Shown here in pieces: positions 37,545 to 46,463 of a stretch of 64,000 nt of DNA (position 1 is the first letter of the stretch; each line of letters opens with the position of its first letter). The position numbers and the translations under genes are program-made. The stretch comes from Flavobacterium sp. LC2016-12. GTDB lineage: Bacteria > Bacteroidota > Bacteroidia > Flavobacteriales > Flavobacteriaceae. The stretch spans positions 62,001 through 126,000 of the forward strand of contig NZ_JADKPT010000002.1 of NCBI RefSeq assembly GCF_015351595.1. Reading direction: 5' to 3'. The notes beneath the pieces are model-generated. The model saw only the letters and a list, made by a program, of their open reading frames with translations, was not told the origin of the DNA and made no database searches.

Positions 37545-38930
37545 ATGACAAAATTATCAGCTCTATTTATACTTTTTTCTTTTTTGGGATGTAGTTCCGA
37601 TTCAGAAAGCGGAACAGTTACACCTCCTGTTGTAACTCCGCCAGTTGTCACTCCGCCCGTTGTAAAATTATCTGACGAGGAACTTATGAATCTGGTGCAA
37701 AAACAAACCTTTGCTTATTTCTGGGAATATGCTCAAACCAATTCCGGAATGGCAAGAGAGCGATACCATCCTCAAGATCCTGCTTTTGATCAAAATATAG
37801 TTACAACAGGAGGTTCCGGTTTTGGGTTAATGGCTATAGTGTCAGCCATGTCACGAGGGTATATTACAAGAGATCAGGGTACAGAACGCTTAAATAAAAT
37901 TGCAAATTTCCTTTCTACAGCTGACCGCTTTCATGGAGCATGGCCGCATTGGATAGATGGAAATACAGGTCATGTTATTCCCTTTGGAACTATGGATAAT
38001 GGAGGTGATTTAGTAGAAACTTCTTTTTTGGCTGCTGGAATGATAACCGTTCGCGAATACCTTAAAAACGGAACAACGACTGAGAAAGTCCTGGCACAAA
38101 AATACGATGATCTATGGAAAGGAGTCGATTGGCAATGGTACACAAACAATCAGAATAAATTATTTTGGCACTGGTCCCCCAACTATGAATGGCAAAAGAA
38201 TTTTCCTCTCGAAGGGTACAACGAATGTTTGATTACCTATGTCATGGCTGCTGCTTCACCTTCACATCCAATTTCTCCTGCCGCGTATCATCAGGGCTGG
38301 GCCAGAAGTGGCGGGATTGTTTCGGCTAATGTAAAATACAACCTGCCTTTAATTCTAAAACATAATGGAGCCGAAGAATATGGAGGCCCTTTGTTTTGGG
38401 CGCATTACTCCTATTTGGGTTTAGATCCTACCAAGCTATCAGATATATACGCTAATTATTGGGATTTGAATGTAAATCATGCCAGGATCGATTACTTATA
38501 CTGTGTTAGCAATCCAAAAAAATATAAAGGTTATGGAGCTAATTATTGGGGTCTAACCGCCTCTTATACACGAAATACAGATGGTTCAATAGGTTATGAT
38601 GCCCACATGCCAAGCAATGACAAAGGAGTTATTTCGCCCACTGCAGCAATAAGTTCTATTGTTTATACCCCGGCAGAATCTAAAACCCTTATGCATAATT
38701 TATATGAGAATTATAAAACCGACACCTGGGGCGTGGCAGGATTTTATGATGCCCATAGCCAACATTTCCAATGGACAGCCCAACGCTATTTAGCCATTGA
38801 TCAGGGGCCGGAAGTAATCATGTTAGAAAATTACCGCACTGGTTTAATATGGAATTTGTTCATGAATGCTCCCGAGGTGAAACAAGGCTTAATTGCTCTT
38901 GGTTTCCATTCTGGCAAACACGGTTTTTAA
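37545..38930 (+). CDS. GH144-like endo-beta-1,2-glucanase (glucoamylase-family lipoprotein)
   Basis: 461 residues. A lipoprotein signal (FLGC, about Cys16) is followed by a TPPVV tandem linker (about 27-42) and an (alpha/alpha)6 domain of the 'glycoamylase' family. Conserved stretches include KQTFAYFWEYAQ, TTGGSGFGLMAIVSAM, MDNGGDLVETSFLAAG, GYNECLITYVMAAASP and WGLTASYT. This family contains GH144 endo-beta-1,2-glucanases, so a beta-1,2-glucan (sophoro-oligosaccharide) backbone is the likely substrate. The lipid anchor puts it at the cell surface beside SusCD. Assignment to GH144 is from motif memory. Confidence 0.85.
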   Translation: MTKLSALFILFSFLGCSSDSESGTVTPPVVTPPVVTPPVVKLSDEELMNLVQKQTFAYFWEYAQTNSGMARERYHPQDPAFDQNIVTTGGSGFGLMAIVSAMSRGYITRDQGTERLNKIANFLSTADRFHGAWPHWIDGNTGHVIPFGTMDNGGDLVETSFLAAGMITVREYLKNGTTTEKVLAQKYDDLWKGVDWQWYTNNQNKLFWHWSPNYEWQKNFPLEGYNECLITYVMAAASPSHPISPAAYHQGWARSGGIVSANVKYNLPLILKHNGAEEYGGPLFWAHYSYLGLDPTKLSDIYANYWDLNVNHARIDYLYCVSNPKKYKGYGANYWGLTASYTRNTDGSIGYDAHMPSNDKGVISPTAAISSIVYTPAESKTLMHNLYENYKTDTWGVAGFYDAHSQHFQWTAQRYLAIDQGPEVIMLENYRTGLIWNLFMNAPEVKQGLIALGFHSGKHGF

Positions 38931-39041
38931 AATTACTTTGAAGTGCAAATTAAAGGTTTACAGAAAGTTTTCTAATCACAAAAAACTGTAAATATCAAAG
39001 TTAAATTACCCTATGTATTTACTAACTAAAACCAAATAAAA

Positions 39042-41069
39042 ATGAAAAAAATTAAAAATTATTTTAGAAGCATAATGCTGTTTTTGTTATTAGGAAATAC
39101 CCCCTTTCTTTATTCTCAAATGATAGAAAACTATGAGGGTACACCAATAACCATGAATATAATAAAAGGCGGCTCCAATGATCTTAGTACTTTGACTGTT
39201 GTTAATAATCCTTTTAAAACAGGAATTAATACCAGTAATAAAGTCTGCAAATTTTTCCGTGATAAAGACGGACTACCCTGGGAAGGTTTTTGGTCGACCC
39301 TAACAGTAGATTTAACGATAAATAAATATGTACACGTTAAAGTCTATAAAACCCGAATTTCTCCGGTCAAATTTAAATTAGAAGGAGGACCGAACGGGCC
39401 ACTTGAAATAGCAAGTATGAATCCACAGACGAAAGTAAATGAATGGGAGGATCTTGTATTCGATTTCAGTAGTTTAACCGGAAATTATACAACTATTAGC
39501 CTAATGCCGGATTTTAAAGATCCTGTAGGACTAAATAAGGATATCACCTTATATTTTGACGATATCGTAATCAACAATGACTCTAATCAACCGGCTTATA
39601 TTACAGAATTGTTTCAAAATAGTTATAAGGTTTATAAGGATATCCGCCAGTCAAATGGTGTTTATCTGGATGCCCTGGCACTTAATGGAGCCGGACCTAA
39701 ACCGGCTGCTATAGCGGCAAACGGAATTGGGCTTATATCTTTATGTATATCTGGTGCTATGTACGCCAAAACCGGGGATGCTGTGAATTGGGATACTACA
39801 GCAGCAAATCAGGTCATCGCCACCACGCAAACCTTTATTGATTTTAAAAATAATGGTAAAGTAAATGGAGCGGGAATGTTTCCGCGTTATTTTAAGTGGG
39901 ACACTGGCGGCCCGGATGGTTCCTGGTCAACAGAATATAGTACTGTTGATAATGCCATTTTTGCAATGGGATTGTTTATGTGCAGGAATTATTTTTCTAC
40001 AAATGCTACAATTGTGGCCAATGTAAATACCTTATTGGGTGCCATGGATTATACCAAAGCAATATATCCAACACAAATTGCAATGGTTCTGGATCAATCA
40101 GGCGAAGTAGGATCTGCATTTACCACCCCGTTTAACGAATATATGCTGGTATCCTGGTTAGCTAAAAATGCAAATCCATCGAATCCGGGTTATAATAAAT
40201 CTCAAACATTTTGGAATACCTACTTTGCAAATCCGGTAACGGCACCCGTAGTTCATCCTAATTACAATGGATATGTAACGCTTTCTGATGGTGGATTCAC
40301 CTCCTGCTTTGTCCCACAGTTTACTTACTATTTTGTGAATTATTTTAAAAATGATGCCAATTATATGAGCTATTACAACAACTGGTTAAGTTCAGATAAA
40401 TTATTCGCCACCAATTCAGGAGCAACTAATAGTTATGAATGGGGATGCGGAGCAGGAGAAATACCAGGCGGAGGGTATTCTGCAGACCAAATAAACAATA
40501 ATCCAAACAAAATTGTTTCACCGCATATTATCGCAGGATTTAGTTCGATCTATTCTAATACTAAGTCAGATCTGTTATCATTGTATAATAACGGAACAGG
40601 ACCTGCCGTATATAGCCTGCCCAGCAATCCGACAAAAAAAGTATTATGGAGATACATGCGAAGTAACACCACACCGAGAGCCTCTTATATTCAGGCAGTA
40701 GACTTTTCAACTATGTTATTCGGATTAGCTTCCTTACCTGAATATCTTGGAACGAATTGGTTTTCAGTAAACAATTCACTTGGAAACCCGACAAATCTTA
40801 AAAAGATGGCGAATAATAAAACTGTTATGGCCGAGGTAATAAAAAAAACTATTGTATATCCCAATCCGTTTACAGATAATTTGACAATTGAATCTAGTGA
40901 TGTTATCCAGAACATCTCCATTTATAACATTATGGGCCAAGAAGTTATAATGAAGACACCGAAAACTAATTCCGTTCGACTTCAAACAAATTCTCTTCCA
41001 GGTGGTATGTATATTATCAAAACAGTTACTGACAAAGAAGAAATAATCTCAAAAATTACAAAAAAATAA
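39042..41069 (+). CDS. T9SS-secreted protein: jelly-roll plus GH144-like helical domain
   Basis: 675 residues. A signal peptide (SIMLFLLLGNTPFLYS) is followed by a beta jelly-roll module (about 27-180; WEGFWSTLTVDLTINKYVHV, ITLYFDDIVIN). A helix-rich domain (about 183-585) includes GIGLISLCISGAMYAKTGD, STEYSTVDNAIFAMGLF, DGGFTSCFVPQFTYYFVN and IVSPHIIAGFSSIYSN. Motif order and spacing recall the GH144 enzyme upstream, at low identity. The C-terminal 70 residues (YPNPFTDNLTIES to ISKITKK) are a type A T9SS sorting domain, so it is exported to the surface. I infer a divergent glycan hydrolase with its own binding module; the exact family is uncertain. Confidence 0.75.
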   Translation: MKKIKNYFRSIMLFLLLGNTPFLYSQMIENYEGTPITMNIIKGGSNDLSTLTVVNNPFKTGINTSNKVCKFFRDKDGLPWEGFWSTLTVDLTINKYVHVKVYKTRISPVKFKLEGGPNGPLEIASMNPQTKVNEWEDLVFDFSSLTGNYTTISLMPDFKDPVGLNKDITLYFDDIVINNDSNQPAYITELFQNSYKVYKDIRQSNGVYLDALALNGAGPKPAAIAANGIGLISLCISGAMYAKTGDAVNWDTTAANQVIATTQTFIDFKNNGKVNGAGMFPRYFKWDTGGPDGSWSTEYSTVDNAIFAMGLFMCRNYFSTNATIVANVNTLLGAMDYTKAIYPTQIAMVLDQSGEVGSAFTTPFNEYMLVSWLAKNANPSNPGYNKSQTFWNTYFANPVTAPVVHPNYNGYVTLSDGGFTSCFVPQFTYYFVNYFKNDANYMSYYNNWLSSDKLFATNSGATNSYEWGCGAGEIPGGGYSADQINNNPNKIVSPHIIAGFSSIYSNTKSDLLSLYNNGTGPAVYSLPSNPTKKVLWRYMRSNTTPRASYIQAVDFSTMLFGLASLPEYLGTNWFSVNNSLGNPTNLKKMANNKTVMAEVIKKTIVYPNPFTDNLTIESSDVIQNISIYNIMGQEVIMKTPKTNSVRLQTNSLPGGMYIIKTVTDKEEIISKITKK

Positions 41070-41086
41070 CCGCCAATAAACCTGTT

Positions 41087-41341
41087 TTGGATATGCTAGA
41101 AATTGACCTGAGTCCGAATCCGACCTCGCGTTTTCTGAATTTAAATTTTAAATCTCAAGGCGCAAAAGGCAAGCTGAAAGTAATAAATACTAGTGGACAA
41201 ATTATTTTAGAAAAAAATATATTCTCCCAAAACGGAATTTTTCAAGACCAGTTCGATGTATCCAGATTGAATAACGGCGTTTATATTCTGCTGGTTCAGG
41301 ATGAAAGAAGGGGTGACTGCAAGAAATTTATAAAACAATAA
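41087..41341 (+). pseudogene. Orphan T9SS type A sorting domain (gene relic)
   Basis: An 84-codon frame with no signal peptide that is almost wholly a T9SS sorting domain (LEIDLSPNPTSRFLNLNF, VSRLNNGVYILLVQDE). It starts 17 bases after the previous stop and only from TTG. It closely resembles the C-terminus of the next gene (LYPNPTSSLLNVTFE, VSSYKKGIYIVTIQDT), so it is likely the tail of a lost duplicate. A sorting domain without signal peptide and cargo cannot work, so I class it as a relic. Confidence 0.65.
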
Positions 41342-41474
41342 AATAGCAATTTATGAATTCTCAAATTCGCCTATAACTTATAATGCTTTACAATAAATAA
41401 TTTCTAACCCTTATCGTTGTTTTTCGTTTTGATGTCTTACATGAACGGTTAAATAACTTTATAAAAAACTTGTT

Positions 41475-43316
41475 ATGAAAAAAAAAATTATTTTTATTTT
41501 AACTTTAACTGTCATTTTAAATGTCCAAAGCCAGGTACGAAAGGTGCTTTTTATTGGAATTGACGGTTGTCGTGCCGATGTTTTAACTGCTGCCAATACG
41601 CCGGCAATTGATGATTTACTCACCCATGCTGTTTACAGCACTGACGGACTTTGCGCCTACAAAACCTGGAGTGGAAATGGCTGGAGCACCATGCTTTCAG
41701 GAGTTTGGCATACTAAACATGGTGTTACTGATAATACATTTTCAGGCGCGAATTTTACCAATTATCCCGATTTTATTTCAAGAATGGAGGCTTTCAACTC
41801 CGGTCTAAAAACCATCTCTTGCGTACATTGGGGGCCAATAAACACCACCATTCTACAAAATGCTAATATAAAAAACACTTACGCGACAGACCTGGAGGTC
41901 AAGAATGGTGCAGTACTGGCATTGACAAATGATAATCCTGATGTGCTTTTCGTAGCTTTTGATGATGTAGATCATGCTGGTCATACGTATGGGTTTTCTT
42001 CCACAATCCCACAATACGTTTCGACTATAGAAACCACTGATACCTATGTCGCCGCTGTAATTGCTGCAATGAAAAGCAGACCCAATTACGCCAATGAAGA
42101 CTGGCTGGTTGTGGTTACAACAGACCATGGTGGAAATTTAGCCGGGCATGGTGGCGGAACTATCGAGGAAAGAACCATTTTTAATATTTATTCAAATCCA
42201 AATTTTACAACGCAGCAGCTTAGCAAGACTGTTGTCAGTAATGCGTCAACTTTTAATGAATCTCGATTTGAGGCGACATCTTTTGCCAAACCAATTAACC
42301 AAACGCCTTTTTCATTTGGAACAACGCAAGATTTTACGATTGAATTTTGGGTAAAAGCCAATACTTATACGGGCGATCCTGCACTAATAAGCAACAAGAA
42401 CTGGGGCGGAGGTACCAACGCAGGATTTGTAATCGCTGCACAAAGCGGTAAATTTTGGAAAGTGAATATTGGCGATGGAACAGACAGATTAGATATTGAA
42501 GGAGGATATTTGGAGCCTGGCACATGGCATCATCTTGCCGTGAGTTTTGACAGGGATGGATTGATGACAGCCTATGAAGACGGAGTGGTCGTAGGATATG
42601 AAAAAATGCAGAACATTAACAGTATTAACTCAGGTTTACCATTTGTTATTAATCAGGATGGTACAACTAACTATAGTCTAAAGTTCGATGGTAGCTACAG
42701 GGATATCAGGGTTTGGAATTCAGTAATACCTAATGATGTTTTAGTAGAATGGGCAACAAAACCGGTAAGTTCAGGCCATCCGTTTTACAATCAGTTACTG
42801 GCTAACTATAAATGTGATGAGACTTCAGGAACAACTTTAACAGACTCTAGTTCAAACAGCAATAACGCTACAATAACTGGATCCGTAACAAGGCAAACTG
42901 GTCAGTCTAATACTTTCGCTGTAAATGATTATGCTGCAACAACACGTGAACCCGATAATGCCGTTACTGCTTTAAACTGGATGTGTGTTCCAATACAGCC
43001 AGGCTGGAATTTAGATGGAAAAAGTCATGTGCCACTATGTGAAATTATGCCTCCGCCTCCTCCGGTTTATAACATTGTTCTTTATCCAAATCCAACTTCA
43101 AGCTTATTAAATGTAACTTTTGAATCCCCCAACCCAAGCGCTACCCTAAAGATCTCAAAAGTTACTACTGGCCAAACAGTTCTGCAAAAGACATTATACT
43201 CTACAACTGGGCTTTACCAAGATCAAATTAATGTTTCCAGTTACAAAAAAGGGATTTATATAGTGACTATCCAAGATACAAGAGGAAGCGAGTCTAAAAA
43301 TTTCTCTAAAAATTAA
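41475..43316 (+). CDS. Secreted type I phosphodiesterase with inserted LamG domain
   Basis: 613 residues. A signal peptide (residues 1-20) is followed by an alkaline-phosphatase-superfamily fold. FIGIDGCRAD carries metal ligand Asp30. WSGNGWSTMLSGVWHTKHG places a nucleophile at about Ser66. DDVDHAGHTYGF and TTDHGGNLAGHGG carry the metal His/Asp residues. After GHGG (about 223) a LamG domain intervenes (about 263-470). Then the terminal phosphodiesterase piece returns (ALNWMCVPIQPGWNLDGK, about 497-515), before a T9SS sorting domain (about 535-613). It should cleave phosphodiesters or phosphomonoesters outside the cell. In this PUL I infer removal of phosphate-linked decorations from the glycan. 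Confidence 0.82.
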   Translation: MKKKIIFILTLTVILNVQSQVRKVLFIGIDGCRADVLTAANTPAIDDLLTHAVYSTDGLCAYKTWSGNGWSTMLSGVWHTKHGVTDNTFSGANFTNYPDFISRMEAFNSGLKTISCVHWGPINTTILQNANIKNTYATDLEVKNGAVLALTNDNPDVLFVAFDDVDHAGHTYGFSSTIPQYVSTIETTDTYVAAVIAAMKSRPNYANEDWLVVVTTDHGGNLAGHGGGTIEERTIFNIYSNPNFTTQQLSKTVVSNASTFNESRFEATSFAKPINQTPFSFGTTQDFTIEFWVKANTYTGDPALISNKNWGGGTNAGFVIAAQSGKFWKVNIGDGTDRLDIEGGYLEPGTWHHLAVSFDRDGLMTAYEDGVVVGYEKMQNINSINSGLPFVINQDGTTNYSLKFDGSYRDIRVWNSVIPNDVLVEWATKPVSSGHPFYNQLLANYKCDETSGTTLTDSSSNSNNATITGSVTRQTGQSNTFAVNDYAATTREPDNAVTALNWMCVPIQPGWNLDGKSHVPLCEIMPPPPPVYNIVLYPNPTSSLLNVTFESPNPSATLKISKVTTGQTVLQKTLYSTTGLYQDQINVSSYKKGIYIVTIQDTRGSESKNFSKN

Positions 43317-43426
43317 AATTTGAGATTCATCAATGCGACCTGCGAATAGAAAAGCGCCTGATTCGTTTTATACATCATTATCATTAGGTCTAAATAATTC
43401 ATATAAAAAAAATTAATGTTTAAAAA

Positions 43427-43947
43427 ATGTTTTTGCTTATTCTAATAACTACATCGCTGCACTCTTGTAGAAGCACTAAACAAGAATTTGGTGACAGGAA
43501 AATATTTGGAAAACCCCATAATTTATAATGACTGATGATTTTGCGGCGGAGGCTATTAGTGCCTATGGGCATCCTATTAGCGAGTTAGCTCCGATATCAA
43601 ACATAGATAGAATAGCCAAAGATGGTGTGATTTTCAAAAATGCTTTGCTGCCAACTCTATTTGTTGCTCCAATAGAGCGGTAATCTTAACCGGAAAAACA
43701 TCGCCATATCAACTGTTTTAGAATTGAATGATGACCGCTTTGATAATAGTCAGTATACCTTCCCAAACTACTTCAAAAAAAGCAGGTTACAAGACAGCGA
43801 TTATTGGAAAATGGCATTTACATGGGTATCCTGAAGAGTTCGATTTTTTGGAATATTTTAAACGATCAGGGAAATTACCGCAATCCCCAGTCTATTAAAA
43901 TTCAGGATACCTTAAACATTAAAAAGAAAAATAGTGTAAAGCAGTAA
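43427..43947 (+). pseudogene. Decayed sulfatase-like lipoprotein gene
   Basis: Fragments in shifting frames rebuild the N-terminal third of a type I sulfatase. They include a lipoprotein signal (LLILITTSLHSC), MTDDFAAEAISAYG, ISNIDRIAKDGVIFKNA, the active-site region NSICCSNRAVILTGKTS, KKAGYKTAIIGKWHLHGYPE and WNILNDQGNYRNPQ, ending at TAA 43945-43947. At least three frameshifts are needed, and the usual last ~300 residues are absent. A working sulfatase or phosphatase-superfamily enzyme probably once belonged to this PUL. Confidence 0.75.
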
Positions 43948-43974
43948 ATTATCTGATATCATGGTATTAAATAA

Positions 43975-44011
43975 AAAACCGCAATTTCATGAAATATGAA
44001 ATTGCGGTTTT
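43975..44011. terminator. Bidirectional terminator next to tRNA-Ser
   Basis: AAAACCGCAATTTCAT (43975-43990) pairs perfectly with 43996-44011 over 16 bp around a GAAAT loop, with A and T runs outside. It lies just past the 3' end of the minus-strand tRNA. Confidence 0.88.
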
Positions 44012-44020
44012 TAGTTTTTG

Positions 44021-44107
44021 CAGAGAGGATGGGATTCGAACCCACGATACAGTTACCCATATACTAGCTTTCCAGGCTAGCTCCTTCAACCACTCGGACA
44101 CCTCTCT
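44021..44107 (-). tRNA. tRNA-Ser (anticodon GGA)
   Basis: The minus strand folds as an 87-base class II tRNA. The 7-bp acceptor stem is AGAGAGG/CCTCTCT with discriminator G. The anticodon stem-loop is CTAGC-CTGGAAA-GCTAG with anticodon GGA. A long variable arm and T-loop GGGTTCGAATCCC follow. The long variable arm and GGA identify serine. CCA is not encoded. Confidence 0.95.
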
Positions 44108-44167
44108 TTATTGGTCTGCAAAGAACACAAAAAAAATTGAGTTAGAAAAACAAAATCGCACAATCCT

Positions 44168-45043
44168 TTACATACTTTTTCTGAATTCTTCCATAAATAA
44201 TTTTACTGCCTTTTTTTGATATGCTCCCTCGATTGTTAGCATAAAAGAATCTCTTTGTGTTGCAACTCCTGTAATGTTTATCGCTTTGATGTTATCCCAG
44301 CCTTTTAGGGCTTTCCCGGTTACAATCGTTGCCCAATAATCGCTATCACCCACTAATCGCAATAAGGCATGAACCGCATTTAATTCAATCGAAACGGTAG
44401 GCTTCATATTGTTTTTTAAAAACAATTCATCAAGGAATTCCCTCGAATTAAACCCTTTTACAGGTAAAATAAGCGGAAGATCTTCTATTTTCTTAAAGGA
44501 AATTTTGTCTAAAACGGCTAACGGATGCGTTTTTGAAACCGCCAAAACCAACTTCGAAGTAAACAAGGGTACTTTTTGAAACGGATGTTCAATTTCATTA
44601 GAAGAAATGACTAAAACCAAGTCCAATTCGTTATTCAATAGCTTTTGTTCCAAAGGTTCGGTTGTGCCATATTCGACCACGATTTTTAAATGTGGGTAAG
44701 TTTTGGCAAACAAATCGACGATTGGCAAAACCAAAAGTCCAAAAATATAAGTCACGCCAATTCGTAATTCTCCACCAATCATTTGGTTTAAATCATCTAT
44801 AGCTTGTTTACCACTTTGAACATTTTCTATAATTTGTTTCGCATGAATTAAAAAAACAGATCCGGCCTCAGTAAGCTGTACTTTCTTACCAATCCTTACA
44901 AACAAAGGCATTCCGAGTTCTTCTTCTAACTTTTTAATTTGCTGCGAAAGTCCGGATTGGGTTACAAAACACAATTCTGCCGCTTTGGTAAAATGCAAAA
45001 CCTCAGCTGTTTTAATAAAATATTCCAATTGATAGATTTCCAT
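44168..45043 (-). CDS. LysR-family transcriptional regulator
   Basis: 291 residues. The N-terminal winged helix-turn-helix (FIKTAEVLHFTKAAELCFV, SGLSQQIKKLEEELG) spans residues 1-65, with a two-lobed effector-binding domain from about 90. It is divergent from an MFS transporter gene with a 91-base gap, the classic arrangement for a LysR regulator controlling its neighbour. The effector is unknown. Confidence 0.92.
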   Translation of the reverse strand: MEIYQLEYFIKTAEVLHFTKAAELCFVTQSGLSQQIKKLEEELGMPLFVRIGKKVQLTEAGSVFLIHAKQIIENVQSGKQAIDDLNQMIGGELRIGVTYIFGLLVLPIVDLFAKTYPHLKIVVEYGTTEPLEQKLLNNELDLVLVISSNEIEHPFQKVPLFTSKLVLAVSKTHPLAVLDKISFKKIEDLPLILPVKGFNSREFLDELFLKNNMKPTVSIELNAVHALLRLVGDSDYWATIVTGKALKGWDNIKAINITGVATQRDSFMLTIEGAYQKKAVKLFMEEFRKSM

Positions 45044-45134
45044 ATTGATAAGTTTTACTACTTGTTATCAGTAAAATTATTAATTTTTCTAATGAAATCA
45101 TAATTCCGAACTTTGTAAAAAAATAATAAGAGTT

Positions 45135-46367
45135 ATGTTTAAAGCGTTAAAATCAAAAAACTTCAAATTGTTCTTTTACGGACAATCGGTTTCTGTTATC
45201 GGAACCTGGCTTCAAAAAACAGCTGTAAGTTGGATGGTTTACAGCGTTACAGGTTCTGTTTTTTTATTGGGATTAGCTACTTTTTTAAGTATGATTCCGT
45301 CTTTATTTCTGGCCCCAATTGCCGGAAGTATTATTGGACGTTACGACAGACATAAAAGTATGATCCTATTGCAGTCTTTAGCAATGTTTCAAGCCGGAGC
45401 TTTGGCTTTACTGATTTATTTAAAAATATACAACATCAACTTTATTCTGGCTTTGAGTCTTTTTCAGGGAATTATAAACTCATTTGATATGACCTGTAGA
45501 CAAACCATGATGATTGATATCGTCAATGATAAAGAAGATCTACCAAATGCAGTTGCTCTTAACTCCACCCTAAATAATTTCGCCCGAATTGCCGGACCAG
45601 CTCTTGCCGGAATTATTCTGCACCAATATGGTGAAGATATTTGTTTTATTGGAAACTTCTTAAGCTATATTCCGGTTTTGATTTCTTTGCTGATGATGAA
45701 AATCACACCGCACATTAAAGCAACGGACAAATTAAAAATGTGGGATGATTTTGTTGAAGGTTTAGAGTATGTCAAAAAAGAAACGGATATGGCAAAAATG
45801 CTGCTGATGTTAATGGTTAGTAGTTTATTCGTAATTTCTTTCAATACTTTGATGCCGGTCTTTGCTAAAGATATTTTTAGTGGGAACGCTCAAACTTTTA
45901 GCTGGTTTGAAAGTGCTGCCGGAATTGGTTCCATTTTATCAGCCATCTATTTGGCCAATCTTAAAAAAGCCGACAATATGAACAAAATAATGATCGCTGC
46001 GAGTTTATTATTAGGTTTTAGTGTAATTATACTAGCCTATTCAAATAGTTTGACTGTGGCGCTTATTTGTATGGCATTAAGCGGTGTCGGAATGATGGCG
46101 CAAACCTCATCAATAAACATTTATGTACAGACTCAAAGCACTGTAAATATGCGTTCAAGAAGTATCAGTTATTATTTAATGGCTTATCAGGGAATGATTC
46201 CTGTGGGAAGTTTAATAATTGGATATGTTTCGCATATTATCGGAACACGAAATACAGTTGCGATTCAGGGAATCATTTGTATTATTTCGGTTATTGTTTA
46301 TGTTTATTATAAAAGACATAGTTCTGAAGAAGAGTTGGAAACTTGTCAGGTTCCTTATAAAGATTAA
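45135..46367 (+). CDS. MFS transporter (EntS-like, MFS_3 type)
   Basis: 410 residues with about 12 membrane segments. FYGQSVSVIGTWLQKTAVSWMV at the start (helix 1, about 14-35) and the GRYDRHKS loop between helices 2 and 3 (about 69-76) are typical of the EntS/MFS_3 exporters. LNSTLNNFARIAGPALAG is the mid-protein signature. It is probably an efflux pump regulated by the divergent LysR protein; the substrate is unknown. Confidence 0.88.
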   Translation: MFKALKSKNFKLFFYGQSVSVIGTWLQKTAVSWMVYSVTGSVFLLGLATFLSMIPSLFLAPIAGSIIGRYDRHKSMILLQSLAMFQAGALALLIYLKIYNINFILALSLFQGIINSFDMTCRQTMMIDIVNDKEDLPNAVALNSTLNNFARIAGPALAGIILHQYGEDICFIGNFLSYIPVLISLLMMKITPHIKATDKLKMWDDFVEGLEYVKKETDMAKMLLMLMVSSLFVISFNTLMPVFAKDIFSGNAQTFSWFESAAGIGSILSAIYLANLKKADNMNKIMIAASLLLGFSVIILAYSNSLTVALICMALSGVGMMAQTSSINIYVQTQSTVNMRSRSISYYLMAYQGMIPVGSLIIGYVSHIIGTRNTVAIQGIICIISVIVYVYYKRHSSEEELETCQVPYKD

Positions 46368-46392
46368 ACCTTAAAAATTCCAATAAAAAAAA

Positions 46393-46438
46393 TCCAAATT
46401 CCAAACGTGAGAATTAAATCTCTAGATTGGAATTTGGA
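46393..46438. terminator. Inverted repeat between convergent MFS and asparaginase genes
   Basis: TCCAAATTCCAA (46393-46404) is exactly complementary to TTGGAATTTGGA (46427-46438), with a 22-base loop and a T-rich right flank. It is likely a shared terminator. Confidence 0.6.
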
Positions 46439-46463
46439 ATTTAATTTTTTGAGATTTTTCTTT

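Noticed and set aside
37620..37670. Short tandem repeat that might be a CRISPR or minisatellite
   Set aside because: It encodes the TPPVV linker of the glucanase lipoprotein; in-frame and too short for an array. No CRISPR array was seen anywhere in the window.
43989..44219. 76-codon plus-strand frame across the tRNA
   Set aside because: It is antisense to tRNA-Ser and to the end of the LysR gene, so it is spurious.
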